From Isochrysis galbana (Eukaryota > Haptophyta > Isochrysidales > Isochrysidaceae): DNA of 64,000 nucleotides. Both the position numbers and the translations under genes were made by a program. A model generated the notes under the pieces. That model saw only the letters and a program-made list of their open reading frames with translations. It was not told the DNA's origin and ran no database searches. Positions within the stretch are counted from its first letter, which is position 1, and the number at the start of each line of letters is the position of its first letter. Of the stretch, positions 30,660 through 41,647 are shown piece by piece. The stretch spans positions 11,667,072-11,731,071 of the forward strand of contig CM030931.1 in the NCBI GenBank assembly GCA_018136815.1, given 5' to 3'.

Positions 30660-31646
30660 AGGACACAGCGGCGCCGTGCTGGTGGCCTACTTCCCGCGCT
30701 GCACGCCGATCACATGCAGCGCGGGCGGGGAAGCCCCGGGTGCCGCTTCAGCCGCGCTACCACACCCATCTACTCCCTGGGCCTCCACCCCCCATGGATC
30801 ACCGAATTCCCATGACCCATACATGGAGCGAAGGCCTGCAGAGGCGGGCGGGTGGACAGCCAGCGCGGCCGCCACCCGCCATCGCCAGGCTTATAACCTT
30901 TAGAACCACCTTAAATACACACTTTCCCCCACGGGGGAGTTTCGTCTCCCCTAATGGCGACCGCCTTCCCTTCCCCCCCCCCGCGGATCTCGCAGCTCGT
31001 CGGTGGTGGAGGTGGCAATCTCCCCCGCGCGGATGCCGCTCTTCCCCCCGCGCGGCTCTCCCCTCTCTGTCAACTCGGCTTCTCTCGCTGCTCGGTGCCC
31101 CCTCGCGAGCGCTGGCGGCGGCGGCTGCCAGCCCCTCCTCTCTCTCTCGTCGCTGTGGCCCGCAGGTAAGAGGTCGCCCTGCGCGACCGGGACGGCGCTC
31201 GAGCCGCCGTGCCTGTCCGCCCTGCGCGCGCGCTGAGCGCCCCGCCCTCGGCAGCCGTTCCCCTCCTTTGGCGCCTACGCCACTCGTCGACAGTCGCGGC
31301 TTCATATCCCCTCTCACTTCCCTCCATCCTTCTCCCTCGCCGCTCGCGTGCGTTGGGCGGCTTCCCTTCCCTTCCTACCCCCTTTGCTTACCATTTCATC
31401 CTCCTTCGTGTCCTCTCCCCATTCCGCCCCCCATTCCTCCTTCCTTTGCGAGTGCACTGCGCGCCTCGCTCATTGCCTCTCCCCCATGCTTCTCCCTCCC
31501 TCGCTCATCCTTCCCCACCGTCGCTTGCCGCCACAGATGTAGCCGTCACCGCCGACCTGCCGCTGCCTCTTCATCGGCGCTCGTCGCGACGTGGCGGCCG
31601 CCGCCAGTGGGCACCTTTTCTCTACCCAGGTGGCGCGCGACCATCA
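30660..31646. other. C/T-rich stretch, no recognised gene
   Basis: Low-complexity Ser/Pro-rich open frames in all plus phases, a composition effect. It may include the 5' flank of the SRP14-like fragment that follows. Confidence 0.4.
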
Positions 31647-31760
31647 ATGGTGCACATCGATGCGGATGGCTTCCTCACGCAGCTCACGCGCATGCTTGAG
31701 AGGTCGAGGAAGAAGGACGCAGTCTGACTGACACTGAAGCGATGTACGCGACCTTGCCCA
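31647..31760 (+). pseudogene. SRP14-like first exon with a stop
   Basis: SRP14 is a small subunit of the signal recognition particle Alu domain. From ATG 31647 the frame reads MVHIDADGFLTQLTRMLERS, then RKKDAV, a TGA at 31725-31727, then LTLKR. SRP14 proteins begin MVxLxxxxFLTxLTxxFxxxR, and a Trp or similar residue is usual before (L/I)TLK, so the TGA may be a one-base change from TGG. Nothing of the later protein is seen downstream. A pseudogene or isolated exon; identification rests on about 30 residues. Confidence 0.5.
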
Positions 31761-31764
31761 GCAC

Positions 31765-32565
31765 GTGGCAAGCTGCATTCTGGGAGGGCTGCACGACGGG
31801 GTTTGCAGCGGCATCGCGTGTGGCGTAGGGCAGAGGAAAAGAGTTTGAGCTCTGCCGCATGGATGGCACGCTTCGAGCTCGGGCATGCACGCGGTGGAGC
31901 TTTTTGTGAGAGGCGGATTTGGCAGTGGGGGGAGTAGTGAGTGAAAAGCAGCGTAGAGGGGGGGGGGGGGGGGCAGGAATGAAGGGTGGTGAAGCGAGGG
32001 AAAAGTGGACTCACTTGTAGCGTCAGCACAGAGCGCGTGCACATCGTATGAATGAATCTCGCCGCCTTGTATCTGGTACTGTTGGTAGCTGTGATGGTAT
32101 GGATGGAATTGTGGATCATAAGCAGGCATTGTTTGAACAGAGGGAGTGGGGAGGGATAAGGATAAAACATCTGAAGATTCGGGCTACTCACGCTAGCTAT
32201 ACGGGTCCAAGTACTCACGGTACTCACTTACGACATCGCCTATACCCCAGTTTAGTCAATCCTTTACACCACCCCCTTCATTCCTTTGTCTTTGGTATCG
32301 GGGGGGGAGGAGGGCGCGTGCACTACAACGGGCCAAGTGCAGGGGGTGGGCTGGGGCAGACCTGCTGTGATGTGGTGTTCCTGTGGCAAAACAAACATAA
32401 ACGCCTGTTGCATGTGACACTTCGTGCCCCTGGGAGGTCTCGGCCCCCTCTTCTCGCGTCTTTTTCAAGTATCGCCGCGCTTTCGCGGCATTCGTGTGTC
32501 GCTCGGGGTGTCGGCCTGTAGACATACCGTAAACTGGCGGCGTGAGTCTTACGCTGGTCGCGACC
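31765..32565. other. No gene recognised
   Basis: Contains a G17-18 run (about 31957-31974), the dispersed word CTGTGGATCATAAG and AAACATCTGAAGATTC (also around 23.6 kb). No coding evidence. Confidence 0.4.
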
Positions 32566-32569
32566 GGGC

Positions 32570-32925
32570 CACACACCACACACGGCCGACTATGGCGCGA
32601 TGCGCGCGGGCGGGGGCGGCGATTGGTGTTGCTGCTAGGGCGGCATATTTGGATATGGTGTCTGGCGAGCCATTCTATCCCGGTAAGAGACCGAGAAAGC
32701 GCCGGCAGCGCGCCCGGTCTCGGTCGAAAGTTGGGCACTCGGCCCGTTCGGCCCGGTGACGTTGGCGTGGTCGTCGGCGCCACACACGGCCGACTATTGG
32801 GCGATGCGCGCGGGCGGGGGCGGCGATTGGTGTTGCTGCTAGGGCGGCATATTTGGATATGGTGCCTGGTGAGCCATTCTATCCCTGTGCAAGACCGAGA
32901 AAGCGTCGGCAGCGCGCTCGGTAGC
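32570..32925 (+). repeat. Satellite, two units of 204 bp
   Basis: CACGGCCGACTAT occurs at 32581 and 32785, and the units match along their length (GGGGGCGGCGATTGGTGTTG, GGCGGCATATTTGGATATGG, GCCATTCTATCC). Related units are at 49240-49625 and in part at 26130-26290. The 304-codon open frame on the minus strand through here is a by-product of the repeat. Confidence 0.85.
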
Positions 32926-32942
32926 TGTGTATAGAGCGGAGT

Positions 32943-35268
32943 TTGAGAGGCAGCGCACTTGAGGCCACATACACCGCCAACAGGCACCCGCACCTCCCTC
33001 CTCCAGCGATTCGTGCCTCGTGGGCACGAATGTGGGAGACCCTGCACACCAACGTAGTGCACAACGTGTTTAAAGACGACGCCTTCACGACACCCTACAG
33101 CAGAGAAGAGTGCTCGGCCTATGTCGAACACCTTCCAGAGACATTTATACACGAAAACCGAACCATTCATAAATCGGAGTTCCTAGACTCATGGAGCGCG
33201 GTAATCGAACACGCGCGACAAATACTCAACAAAGCGTCGGAACGCCCACCGCCCGACCATAGGGAGAGGGCCTCCTTGGAAGATAACAGAGACGCCTCGC
33301 AAGGTGCGGAGGAAGCGAAACAAGAAGAAATTAGAGTCTCAGACGACGAGAAATACATCAAAAAACTCAACAACATTTGGATCCACGCTAACACGGATTA
33401 CCTCGGAGAGACTTCCGACACCGGCAACGTAGTTAACGACGAAGAACTTCAACGATATCACCCACCGGCGCGGTGGGAGAATGGATACAAAGGACCCAGA
33501 TACATGGAGTACCCGTTAGCTGACGAGTACGCGATACAAAAGGGAAAAATCGCGCTCGACGCGATCACAGTTTCCGACATCACAAAGGTCGCGCTCAAAG
33601 CAGCACGCCGCAACGACTCACAGGCAGCCAGAAAAGCGTGGGAAAAACGCCTCGACATCACCAAAGACGACTGGAAACACATAGCCAAGCTATATACCCT
33701 GCCGTTGCTAAAACACACCGACAAACACCCACACTTCAAACACATCACCCACAGGAGGATAGGTACCAGGAACAGATTCGAGAATAGCACGACGAGAAAA
33801 TGCAGAATGTGCGGCAAATACCAAGAAGATTCGTGTCACCTAGCGTGGTGCCCCGCGACGAGGAAGATCTTCGACACATTAGACGCAATCGCTAACTACA
33901 CCCCGAAACCAAATAGGCCAAAAAAACAGAAAACAAAAGACAGACTGTTTGCATACCCGGCAGAAACCACGCTGTCGAGTCGAGCGCTACCGGAGGGCTC
34001 TGAGCCACTCCGTCGCGAGCGGCACCGGCGGCTAGCGCGGCGCTTTGTCCCTCCTCCCCACCGGGAGTCGGGTGAATGAAATTCTGGACTGGGTCGGGCA
34101 ACCCCATTCGGGTGTATGGACAGGGAACGAACGGCGAACGAAGGACTGTGGGGCAGCGAGGCGCTCCTAGCGGCCCTAGTGTGATGGGTTGTAAGAGATT
34201 GTTAGACCTACAAAGAACTCTTCCCTCAGGGAGGGAGCCTAAGCTGCTTGAGTGCAGCGACGCAGCGAACAACGACGGACAACGAAGCTGAGAACAACAG
34301 GATACACCGACCCACGAACACACCGGAATCATTCACCCAAACCAAGCAAATTATCAAGCAACCGCGACCCCAAATCACCGATAACTCAAACACGTCGCGA
34401 GAGACGGAGAGAGAGAGCGAGAGAGAGAGAGACTCCGCAGCGACGGCCGGAGCGTGTCTCCGTTGTAACTTCCCACGTAGCGGAGAGTCCGAAGGGGAGC
34501 GTCCTGTCGCGCGACCACGGCGATCACTTTGGATACAGATCGCGACGAGATATCTTCACGACCGAATAAATCTTGCCGTTGAGCGTGAACCTTCTAGACG
34601 CTTCTAACGAACAACCCTGAGTAGCAACCAAGGGGAAGAAACACCAAAGGGGCCAAGGCTTGCATGTAACTTGCATCAAGGGGAAAGATTCCCTCACCTA
34701 AGAAGCGAACCTACACCGGTCTCCAAGGGGAGATAGCAAATTAAACCTCAAATCTCGAGCGGATAGAGCAACCGACTTGCTCGCCAAACACCTTGACCGA
34801 GAAGAAAGAAGCAAGGACCTACAAGCCAAGGGTAGCGGACCTAGGGAATGTGAGAGGAAGTTTCCGAACGCCAACGCGAACGCCAAACGCGGGAAGGCAA
34901 CGAAACCCTAACCAGGCCAAGCAGAACCTATGAAGAACAGGCCTGGGAAGGACCTGGAATCAAGAGCCTGGAAATCGCATCATCTGGGATGAATGCGACA
35001 CACGCCAGATAGCCTAAAAACCCTCTATGTAATAGCATGGCGATACATAATAAGAGACTTCTACAGAATAGAGTTTGAATCACACACGTACCACTACATA
35101 CCGGTCTTGGAATCCACGCTAATAAGGTTCACTACCCTGGTGAGGGGCATTGCCCCGCCAAACGAGCCATCGAGGACCACGCCGCGTGTGTCACACGTGC
35201 CAGCACTGGTTGACTCCTCACCCCCAAGCTTAAGGCCCCACATGGCGAAGAAGGGAGGCTTATTGTAA
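32943..35268 (+). pseudogene. Retroelement protein, C-terminal part, split by a solo LTR
   Basis: Paralogue of 1021-2346. It reads METLHTNVVHNVF near the start, HITHRRIGTRNRF, then CRMCGKYQEDSCHLAWC (CxxC...HxxxxC finger, about 33800-33855). At 33973 a solo LTR interrupts it. After the LTR and the second copy of CACGC, the frame resumes with PDSLKTLYVIAWRYIIRDFY, matching LGILAWRYILTDFY in the paralogue, and ends at TAA 35266-35268. Removing the LTR plus one target copy leaves the same reading frame, so the ORF was open when hit. No RT motifs upstream; the satellite abuts its 5' side. Confidence 0.75.
33973..35000 (-). mobile_element. Solo LTR of the chromovirus family (1028 bp)
   Basis: On the minus strand it runs from TGTCGCATTCATCC (35000) to GCTCGACTCGACA (33973), the same ends as the 3' LTR at 62159-63480. 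CACGC is duplicated on both sides (33968-33972 and 35001-35005), a 5-bp target duplication as made by Ty3/gypsy integrases. It lacks about 294 bp present in the 3' LTR (between CCAGGTCCTTC and CAGGCCTGTTC). It arose by LTR-LTR recombination of a full element inserted into the retroelement ORF. Confidence 0.95.
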
Positions 35269-35338
35269 CAGATTGTCATGTAAGACCGCTTTACTACATT
35301 TGAATGAAAAAAACGCGCGACGTCAGGGGTTCCAGCCG

Positions 35339-35512
35339 GGCAGATAACTCCACTCGCCGCCGCCTCCCAAGTGGGAGTTCTGCTCGCTTGTCAGATTACC
35401 TGAAACCTGCACGTTTGTACTATAATCAGGGGATCCTGCAAGTACAACTTATACCGTCCACATGGGGGCACTTGCCCAAAAAACAACCAAACCTGAGGTT
35501 GCACTCTCTCAT
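35339..35512 (+). repeat. Dispersed repeat shared with 51011-51184
   Basis: GATAACTCCACTCGCCGCCG through CCCAAAAAACAACCAAA, about 95% alike in both copies, same orientation. It contains a small inverted repeat around CCCAAGTGGGAG. Confidence 0.85.
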
Positions 35513-35699
35513 TACCACTAGCCCTGGGACAGCAACAGGATAAGAGTGACGGGCTCGCCGAGAATGCACCAGCGACCACCCACTATCCACCGCCCCAAAA
35601 CGTGCTCTTGTGTGCTACCTGAGCGCCAAAGAGGCACGAACAACACGGGCGGTGCCAGAGGCGGGTGCGGCGCGTGCGCGAGACATAGCAGTGGTAGCA

Positions 35700-35885
35700 C
35701 CCATGAATCACCATTCATTAGGGCAAAACGTGCCATGTCTAAGGGCCGCAAGGCACACGCAGACATAAACAAACACGAGCCGCGGATGGGAGGTGAGGCA
35801 AGCTGAGGCCGTGCATCGTACATGGTCCTCGGGCGCCGACATGACGGGCGAAGCGGGGGCAGAGGAGAGAGCGAGTACTGGCGTG
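35700..35885 (-). repeat. Dispersed repeat shared with 57090-57283
   Basis: Reverse-complement match over about 185 bp (GCCCTAATGAATGG..., ACATGGCACGTTTTGCCCT..., GCGCCGACATGACGGGCG). At 57284 the other copy is interrupted by an element end (TAGGGCGGTC). Confidence 0.8.
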
Positions 35886-36286
35886 CCCGCCCTAGGCCCC
35901 CTTCCTTGTTGCCCTTGTTTCTTTTTCTTACCCACCCCGCCCGGTTTACTCCCTTGAGGGTTCCCAGGCCCCTCCCCCGTGAATTCCTGTCTTTTCTCGC
36001 CACGCCTTCCGTCCCGATGTCCGACGCTCGTGCCCCTCTGCCCCGTGATGCTCCCGTGTGCTGCCCCATGTCATGTGCTGAGCCCTCGGTCGGCCCGCCA
36101 GCGGCAGCCCCGCCCCGTCACCCGACGTCTCCCGGTTCCTCCCCGTCCCTCCCCACTCTCCTTGTCAATACAATTCCTTCTTATGATCCACAGCTCCACC
36201 CACACCACCACGGCTGCCAACAGTTCATTTCTGAATGCATGAACAATCTCATATTACAGATCTTCGATTTGAGTATCTTTGGGTCC

Positions 36287-38660
36287 TCTTGAAATCACCT
36301 CTATTGCCGCTCCCTCTACTGGACTAGGGCTTAATGACCAAGGAGAGGTTATGCTGCACATCCCAGCCAGCCCGGCGGCAATGGATAGACCGTCATTGTC
36401 GCGGCGACACAAAATCATTGCACAAAGTGCAGCATGATGTCTCGCAGGCTCACATCTCAATATCAAAAACAGACTTGTTCTTGTTCGTCCTTGTTTGTCC
36501 TACGTGATCTGGTCAAGGAATTAATCGAGGTGGTACTCTTGTTCGTGCACCTCTGCGCCCCACGACTCCCCAATGTTGCTGAGCAATGACTGGAGGCCTC
36601 GTCCACCGCTAGCTGGGCGATCCAAAGCATTTACCGCACCGGTGCTGGTTGTGTAGCCCCGGGCGAGAGTTCGAGGAGCCACCGGCTTCCGCCGTCGTTG
36701 GCATGGCGTGCGCATGCGCATGCTAGCGCACCGAGCGCGGCAGCGTCGTCGGGTGACGGAGCGGCGGCGGCGCGCTGCGCGCATGGCAACTCATCGCAGA
36801 GCCACGCGCACAGCATCATCATTGTGGCGGTCGAGGCGGTGAGGTCGAGTCGGCGGAGCGCCGCCCAGAGCGCGCCTACGAGACGCGGCACCAGCAATGG
36901 CACGCGCTCGCACAGGTGGCCCGCCACGCCGAGCAGTGCGGCGGCCGCCGCCGCACGCACGCCGTCGTCAGTGAGCGCGTCCACGAGCTGCGCCGCAGGC
37001 GCTGGCAGCAGCCCGTCGAGCAGGTCGGCCCGCGGGGCGAGCAAGTACTTGAGCGCGAGCAGCGCGCGCCATGCCGCATCTCCCACATCGTCTCGACCTT
37101 TATTGTGAGAGGCGTCCCCGCCACGTAAAGCGGCGGTCTCGGCAGCCATCGGCTGGGCGACCGTCGCGAGCGCCTGCGTGGTGCTGTCACGCGCGGGCGC
37201 TCTCACGCCGTCACCCGCGACATCTAGAGCAGCCGGATGGCGCAGTCCTCGAGCCACTGAGCCTGCAGCTGCGCCGAGATGCAGCTGCGCACGCCACCTA
37301 CCGCGCCGGCCGTCTGCCTGTGCAAGCGCAGGAGGGAGCGCAGTCCGGCCGCCGTGCGGTGCCGTCACTCCCACCTTGGATGGAAGAGCGAGCAACGCAG
37401 CTCGGCGCATAGTGGCTTGGATGGCCACGCTTCCGACTTCATCCAGTCGGCCGGATCTGCCGCCTCCACCGGCTCGGTCGTCTGATGCTTGGCGTCGGGC
37501 GGCGCGCCGTCGCCTTCGGCCGGTCGTTTCGCTCCCGTTGCCGACTGGCGGCGCCGTGAGCGCCACGATAGCACCGACGCCGCGCCTTGCGCACGCCTTG
37601 GCCTGCATAGGCAGAGGCAGCTTGAGTTCTGGGCGGCAAACGGAGCACGGCGCACACGTAGCTTGGGTGAAGGCCAAGATCGCACCTGACGCCGCACTTG
37701 AGGTCTCGAGCGCTCGCGAAACCGCGTTGTCGCCAGCATGCCCGGCCCATGCGGCGGTGTGCCAAGAGCTTGCGGCGGCCGGCGCCGCGGCATTTGCCGC
37801 GTTCATCAAGGATCTCCTCCACGGTACCTGCGCGCGCTCGTGAGGAGGGAGCGGATCAGGAGGGAGCGGTGCAGCGGCTGAGCGCGGCGACTAGCGCACC
37901 GCTGTCAGGCTCCAGCCCTCACCCGACCTCGATCCTCGGGTGCTGCATGCCCGCGGGGAGCTGACGCTTCTGCCTGAGCCGCACGGAGCTCTGCGACTGC
38001 TGCCACTGCTCCATTGCCCTTGCTCTTCTCTGCCCGCATCCCCACCGCTGACCTCTCCTGGCACGAGCCTCCGCGTGCACCCTCAAGCGCCCTCGCCATG
38101 TTCTCCATGGCAAGCTGCTGCTGCAGCACCTTTCTCTGCCTGAGCAACCTCTCTCTCGCGGACCCGACCAGCTCATCGCCTTACTCAAACTCGACGCCCG
38201 ACGAGGCGAGCAGGCGGTCTTCCTGCAGCCAACACTGTCCTAATCGAGAAGGAGGCAAAGGAGAGCCAGGCGCCAGCGGCATCAGCGCGTGCTGCGTGCT
38301 CCGCCTCCTCCCTCCTCCCCCCCCGCCGTCTATGGAGACCTAGTGTAGTCACCTCCTCCGCCGCCTATGGAGACCCAGTGTAGTCCTGCAGCAACCTCTG
38401 CGAGAGCGAGAGCCGCTGTCCGCTGTTCACTCCACTCGAGGGAGAAGAGGGGACGGAGAAGGCGAGGAAGCAGCGTTTGGAGCTAGCGCGGGTGGGCGCG
38501 CTGCAGCTCGCCCAGCTGTCGCGCCGCGGCAACCCTCGAAGCCTCCGAGAAGCATTTCGAGAAGCTTCTCGAGCCGCCGCGGCGAAGCCATCGACTCCTC
38601 TTCACCGCGAGGGGAGGAGAGGAGAGAGGGACGCAAGAGGACAAGAGAGAGAGACATGAA
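36287..38660 (-). pseudogene. MOT1/BTAF1 N-terminal HEAT region, copy B (segmental duplicate)
   Basis: MOT1/BTAF1 is a Snf2-type ATPase that strips TBP from DNA; its N-terminal HEAT repeats grip TBP. The whole segment is duplicated at 51757-54063. On the minus strand it reads MASPRRLEKLLEMLL near 38634, breaks at a TAG at the residue that is Glu in copy C, and has a one-base shift. It then recovers in a long frame with LLALKYLLAPRADLLDGLLP, DDGVRAAAAAALLGVAGHLC and RLDLTASTATMMML. These match MOT1 HEAT-repeat wording closely. No TBP latch or helicase part follows; the copy ends near 36600 in sequence shared with copy C (to 36287). Pseudogene. Confidence 0.75.
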
Positions 38661-39258
38661 GAAGAGAGGATATAGAAAGAGCAGATGTTAGAAATTTTAA
38701 AGTACAGGCGTGAAGAGAAGAGAGAGGAGGAGGACGAGGGGGTGTTTTGACTAAATAAACAGAAGCACAGGAGTTTTCTGGTACTCCGGGGGTATAGGCC
38801 CAGGTCAATAATTCTAGAACTTTTTCTAGAAGTTTGGGCCGCTTCTCGAGCGCGTTACAAGTTTGGGCGCTCTCGAGAAGTGGGCTGCAAGTTTGGGGGG
38901 CGGCGCTCGCTATCTAGGAGTAAAAGCCCCTATTCTAGCAGTATAATCTCATATTCTACCAGTATAATCATTATGTAATCCCCTTTTCTACGGTATATAG
39001 GCCGTTTCCCGTCGCCGAATTTCTCAAAAAATGATTAAAACTCAAAACGGAAAACGGTGCTACATTTATTTTCTTTTACGACATGACATAAACAGCAGCA
39101 AACAGCAGGACATTTTATCGTGCCAAACACAAGAGACAAGAGACACATTTTTCATTTTTGATTTTTTACAACAAACAAACCCCCACCCCCTCCCCCCCAA
39201 CTGGCGATAGGGCTAGGTAAAAATATGTGACATGCATATTTGGGTCAACTTTTCCGGA
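38661..39258. other. Non-coding stretch with AAGTTTGGG words
   Basis: 38820-38925 has three AAGTTTGGG(C/G) words set between TTCTAGAA and CTTCTCGAG-type inverted repeats. It is followed by TCTA-rich AT sequence (38930-39010) and homopolymer-rich sequence to 39200. No gene seen. Confidence 0.45.
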
Positions 39259-40053
39259 TTACATATCGTTAGCGGCTACACCGGACTCGTTGAACAAGAG
39301 GGCCTGTAAGCGGACGACGTAAGCCTTCCGGTTCGCGAGATTCGTCGCTTTGATGTCGCGCTGGTGCAGCAGTTTGAGGATCTTGAGCTGGTCTTTCAAG
39401 TCCTCGTTGGACATCGTCTTGAGCTCGGAGTACTTCATCGCCCGACGTACTTGCCGTAGACGATCGAGCTCATCCGCCTTCTTCTTGCGCAAGGAGCTGA
39501 TGCGTGCGAGTTTCGCCTGCCGCTCGGGAGCTTTCGCCTCGCCATGAGTCGCGCGCTCCACTCTCATAGTCACACGCATCTTCTTGCGCGCGATCGTGCG
39601 AGCAGCGCCCCAGTAGCAGTCGCGATGCTCATGGTCATAGGCCCACATGGCCGTGCGATCTCTTTTGCAAGCGACCGCGCCCACACGCGTGTCGTGGCGA
39701 GACACACCTTCGCGCTGTGCGCGTCGCTTGACTGCCGCAAAGAGAGTCTCGACGCCAGTACTCGTCGTCTGCACGACAGCTGCCAACGCTGCCTTCGCTG
39801 CCGCCAGCCTTGCCGGATCGGCGCCCACACACTTTCGCACGCGCCGCTGAGCAACCTCCAAGGCGTGTGCGCTCGCCTTGCGCGACTGTCCGATTGGCGT
39901 GACCATGCGGGTGGGGCCTGTGTATTTGGTATCTGGCGGGGTCTCCCATCCGGATGGATCGTCGAAAACGGGCACGCAGCGCGCCCCACGTGGAAGGTCC
40001 GTGGAAAGCGATGCCCTAATGCGGTCGTGTCCGTGTAGACATAGAAGTGCCAT
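39259..40053 (-). CDS. Element protein, C-terminal part with SAP-like end
   Basis: 264 codons on the minus strand. After a region with VFDDPSGWETPPDTKYTGP come HDTRVGAVACKRDRTAMWAY, DHEHRDCYWGAARTI, a basic coiled-coil-like stretch (KLARISSLRKKKADELDRLR) and a C-terminal module, YSELKTMSNEDLKDQLKILK, that resembles SAP DNA-binding helices. It overlaps the end of the ORF1-like frame upstream in a different phase near 40030, so the two probably form one gene with a frameshift. No catalytic triad I can name. Most likely transposon-encoded; the type is unknown. Confidence 0.4.
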   Translation of the reverse strand: MALLCLHGHDRIRASLSTDLPRGARCVPVFDDPSGWETPPDTKYTGPTRMVTPIGQSRKASAHALEVAQRRVRKCVGADPARLAAAKAALAAVVQTTSTGVETLFAAVKRRAQREGVSRHDTRVGAVACKRDRTAMWAYDHEHRDCYWGAARTIARKKMRVTMRVERATHGEAKAPERQAKLARISSLRKKKADELDRLRQVRRAMKYSELKTMSNEDLKDQLKILKLLHQRDIKATNLANRKAYVVRLQALLFNESGVAANDM

Positions 40054-41024
40054 ATTGGGCGTTTGCCGGATTCAACCTTCGTGATCCCTTCGATGGTGGT
40101 CTTGGCGCGTTGTTGATTGCCCCTCAGAACATGGAAGCCTTCGCGTTCCAGCGCGCTGGCCAGGTGTCGAGTTTTCGTCTTGTATGGTTTAACGGGGTCA
40201 AAGATGCGGAAAACGATGTAAGTTGCCACCTCTTTGAGGGAGGACCGAATGGCGCTTGATTTTCGTGGGGCCGAGTCGGCTAGAGCGCCATAGGTGACCG
40301 CGAACTCGTGTTGGATGCCCGAGAGAGCTGCTTGTACTTTGTCGCCGTAGGCGGTCTTGAATTGGTCATGCGCGTCTTCATCGACATAGAAAACCCAAGG
40401 GACCTTACGTCCCTTGTCCATCCCATCAGGGGTAGCGTCCAAGCCTTCAAGCTTGGAGAGCAAGTACTTCATGAGGGTCGCAACATCCTCGCTTTTGATC
40501 TCCTTCTTGTCATCAGCTAGCTGCGCTAGCTAGATGAAGTAGGGGGTGTCATCCGGCTCCTCCTCATCATCATGAGGGGGTGAGGCAAATTGTGTGTTGT
40601 ATGTTTGAATTGGCTTCGGATCCGACTGTGGGTCCGCTCGCTTGCGCGAGGGCGGCGGTGGGTGTTGGGTAGGTTGAGATAGGACTTTCTGTGCTCCTTG
40701 TGGGAGCTTCCCTTTGGCTTTGGGCCCGGCCGCCTCAGCGTACGACTTCTGTGCCATGTTGGTAATGGTGTTGGAAGCCGTAAAGGCTCCAATGATTGAT
40801 TGTTGTGTCAAGTGCCCGCCCCCATGGGGTGCACTGATGGTAGGAGTTGCCTCCATGGGGGTGGCAGCAGGGCTGCCACCCACCATGGGGAGTCCTTGTT
40901 GCGGTGGCATGACGGCTGTGGCAGGAGGCAGGGTCAGAGGCTGGCTCTGTTGTTCTGCAGGGAACAGGACTCTGCCTGCTCCCTGCTTGTGTGGCTGCTG
41001 GGGAGGTGAGGGCGGGAGGATCAT
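40040..41024 (-). pseudogene. ORF1-like element protein with one in-frame stop
   Basis: On the minus strand from the edge of the gap: MILPPSPPQQPHKQGAGRVL, then MEATPTISAPHGGGHLT (shared with the 12.6 kb MERA ORF), MAQKSYAEAAGPKAKGK (ORF1-style), an acidic EEEPDDTPYFI, TAG at 40530-40532, and in the same frame LAQLADDKKEIKSED, KVPWVFYVDEDAHDQF, SLKEVATYIVFRIFD and ALEREGFHVLRGN. The continuing sense after the TAG shows a single nonsense change or readthrough. The second half has an alternating alpha/beta pattern such as a small nucleic-acid-binding domain. 5' end lost in the gap. Confidence 0.55.
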
Positions 41025-41050
41025 GTCGACATCGCTGTCAGTCAGGGGGG

Positions 41051-41150
41051 NNNNNNNNNNNNNNNNNNNNNNNNNNNNNNNNNNNNNNNNNNNNNNNNNN
41101 NNNNNNNNNNNNNNNNNNNNNNNNNNNNNNNNNNNNNNNNNNNNNNNNNN
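41051..41150. other. Assembly gap (100 N)
   Basis: Exactly 100 N, inside the upstream part of the ORF1-like gene. Confidence 1.
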
Positions 41151-41647
41151 TGTATCCCCTTTTTTGTATAGTAGGATTATGTCAGGGGCGCTCCGGCTAG
41201 CGTGGGTGGAAAGCTAGTGAAGAGCTGGGTGGCATAAGGGGGGAAGGGTGCTTGCGCTTGCCGCGGCGGGGAGTCCTGTCTTGAGTGAGCGCTAGTCCCG
41301 TGCCCTTGTCGCGCCGCGACCCATAATAAAAATTTGTTAAAAAACTTAAAAAAATCACTCTCACCGGCGTTTCATGCCACCGCACTCGGCCGATTTCTAC
41401 TTAACCTGCCCACGCAGCATGGCCGCCAGCCCCACACCACACCACTTCCAGCCCCAACCTGAGGAGGATGACACCGGCTTGCGTATGCGCTCCTACGCGC
41501 AGAGCCCCATCCAGCCTATTGGTCCTTTTCGTATTCTGAGGACCGTGAGATGGTCATTTCTTCGCCCCTAGTACGAAAACTCTGTTTGACCGCCCTACTA
41601 GAGCCATATGCACCCCCAAAGTTATTGACTGGGCATGAGGGGAGGTG
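41151..41647. other. No gene recognised
   Basis: Contains an element end TTTGACCGCCCTA at 41585-41597; no coding evidence. Confidence 0.4.

Noticed and set aside
32256-33170. 304-residue minus-strand ORF
   Set aside because: It runs through two satellite units and repeats itself with the 204-bp period; no domain.
36631-37809. Intact 392-residue protein on the minus strand
   Set aside because: Only its last 150 residues keep the MOT1-like frame; the first part is out of phase compared with copy C.
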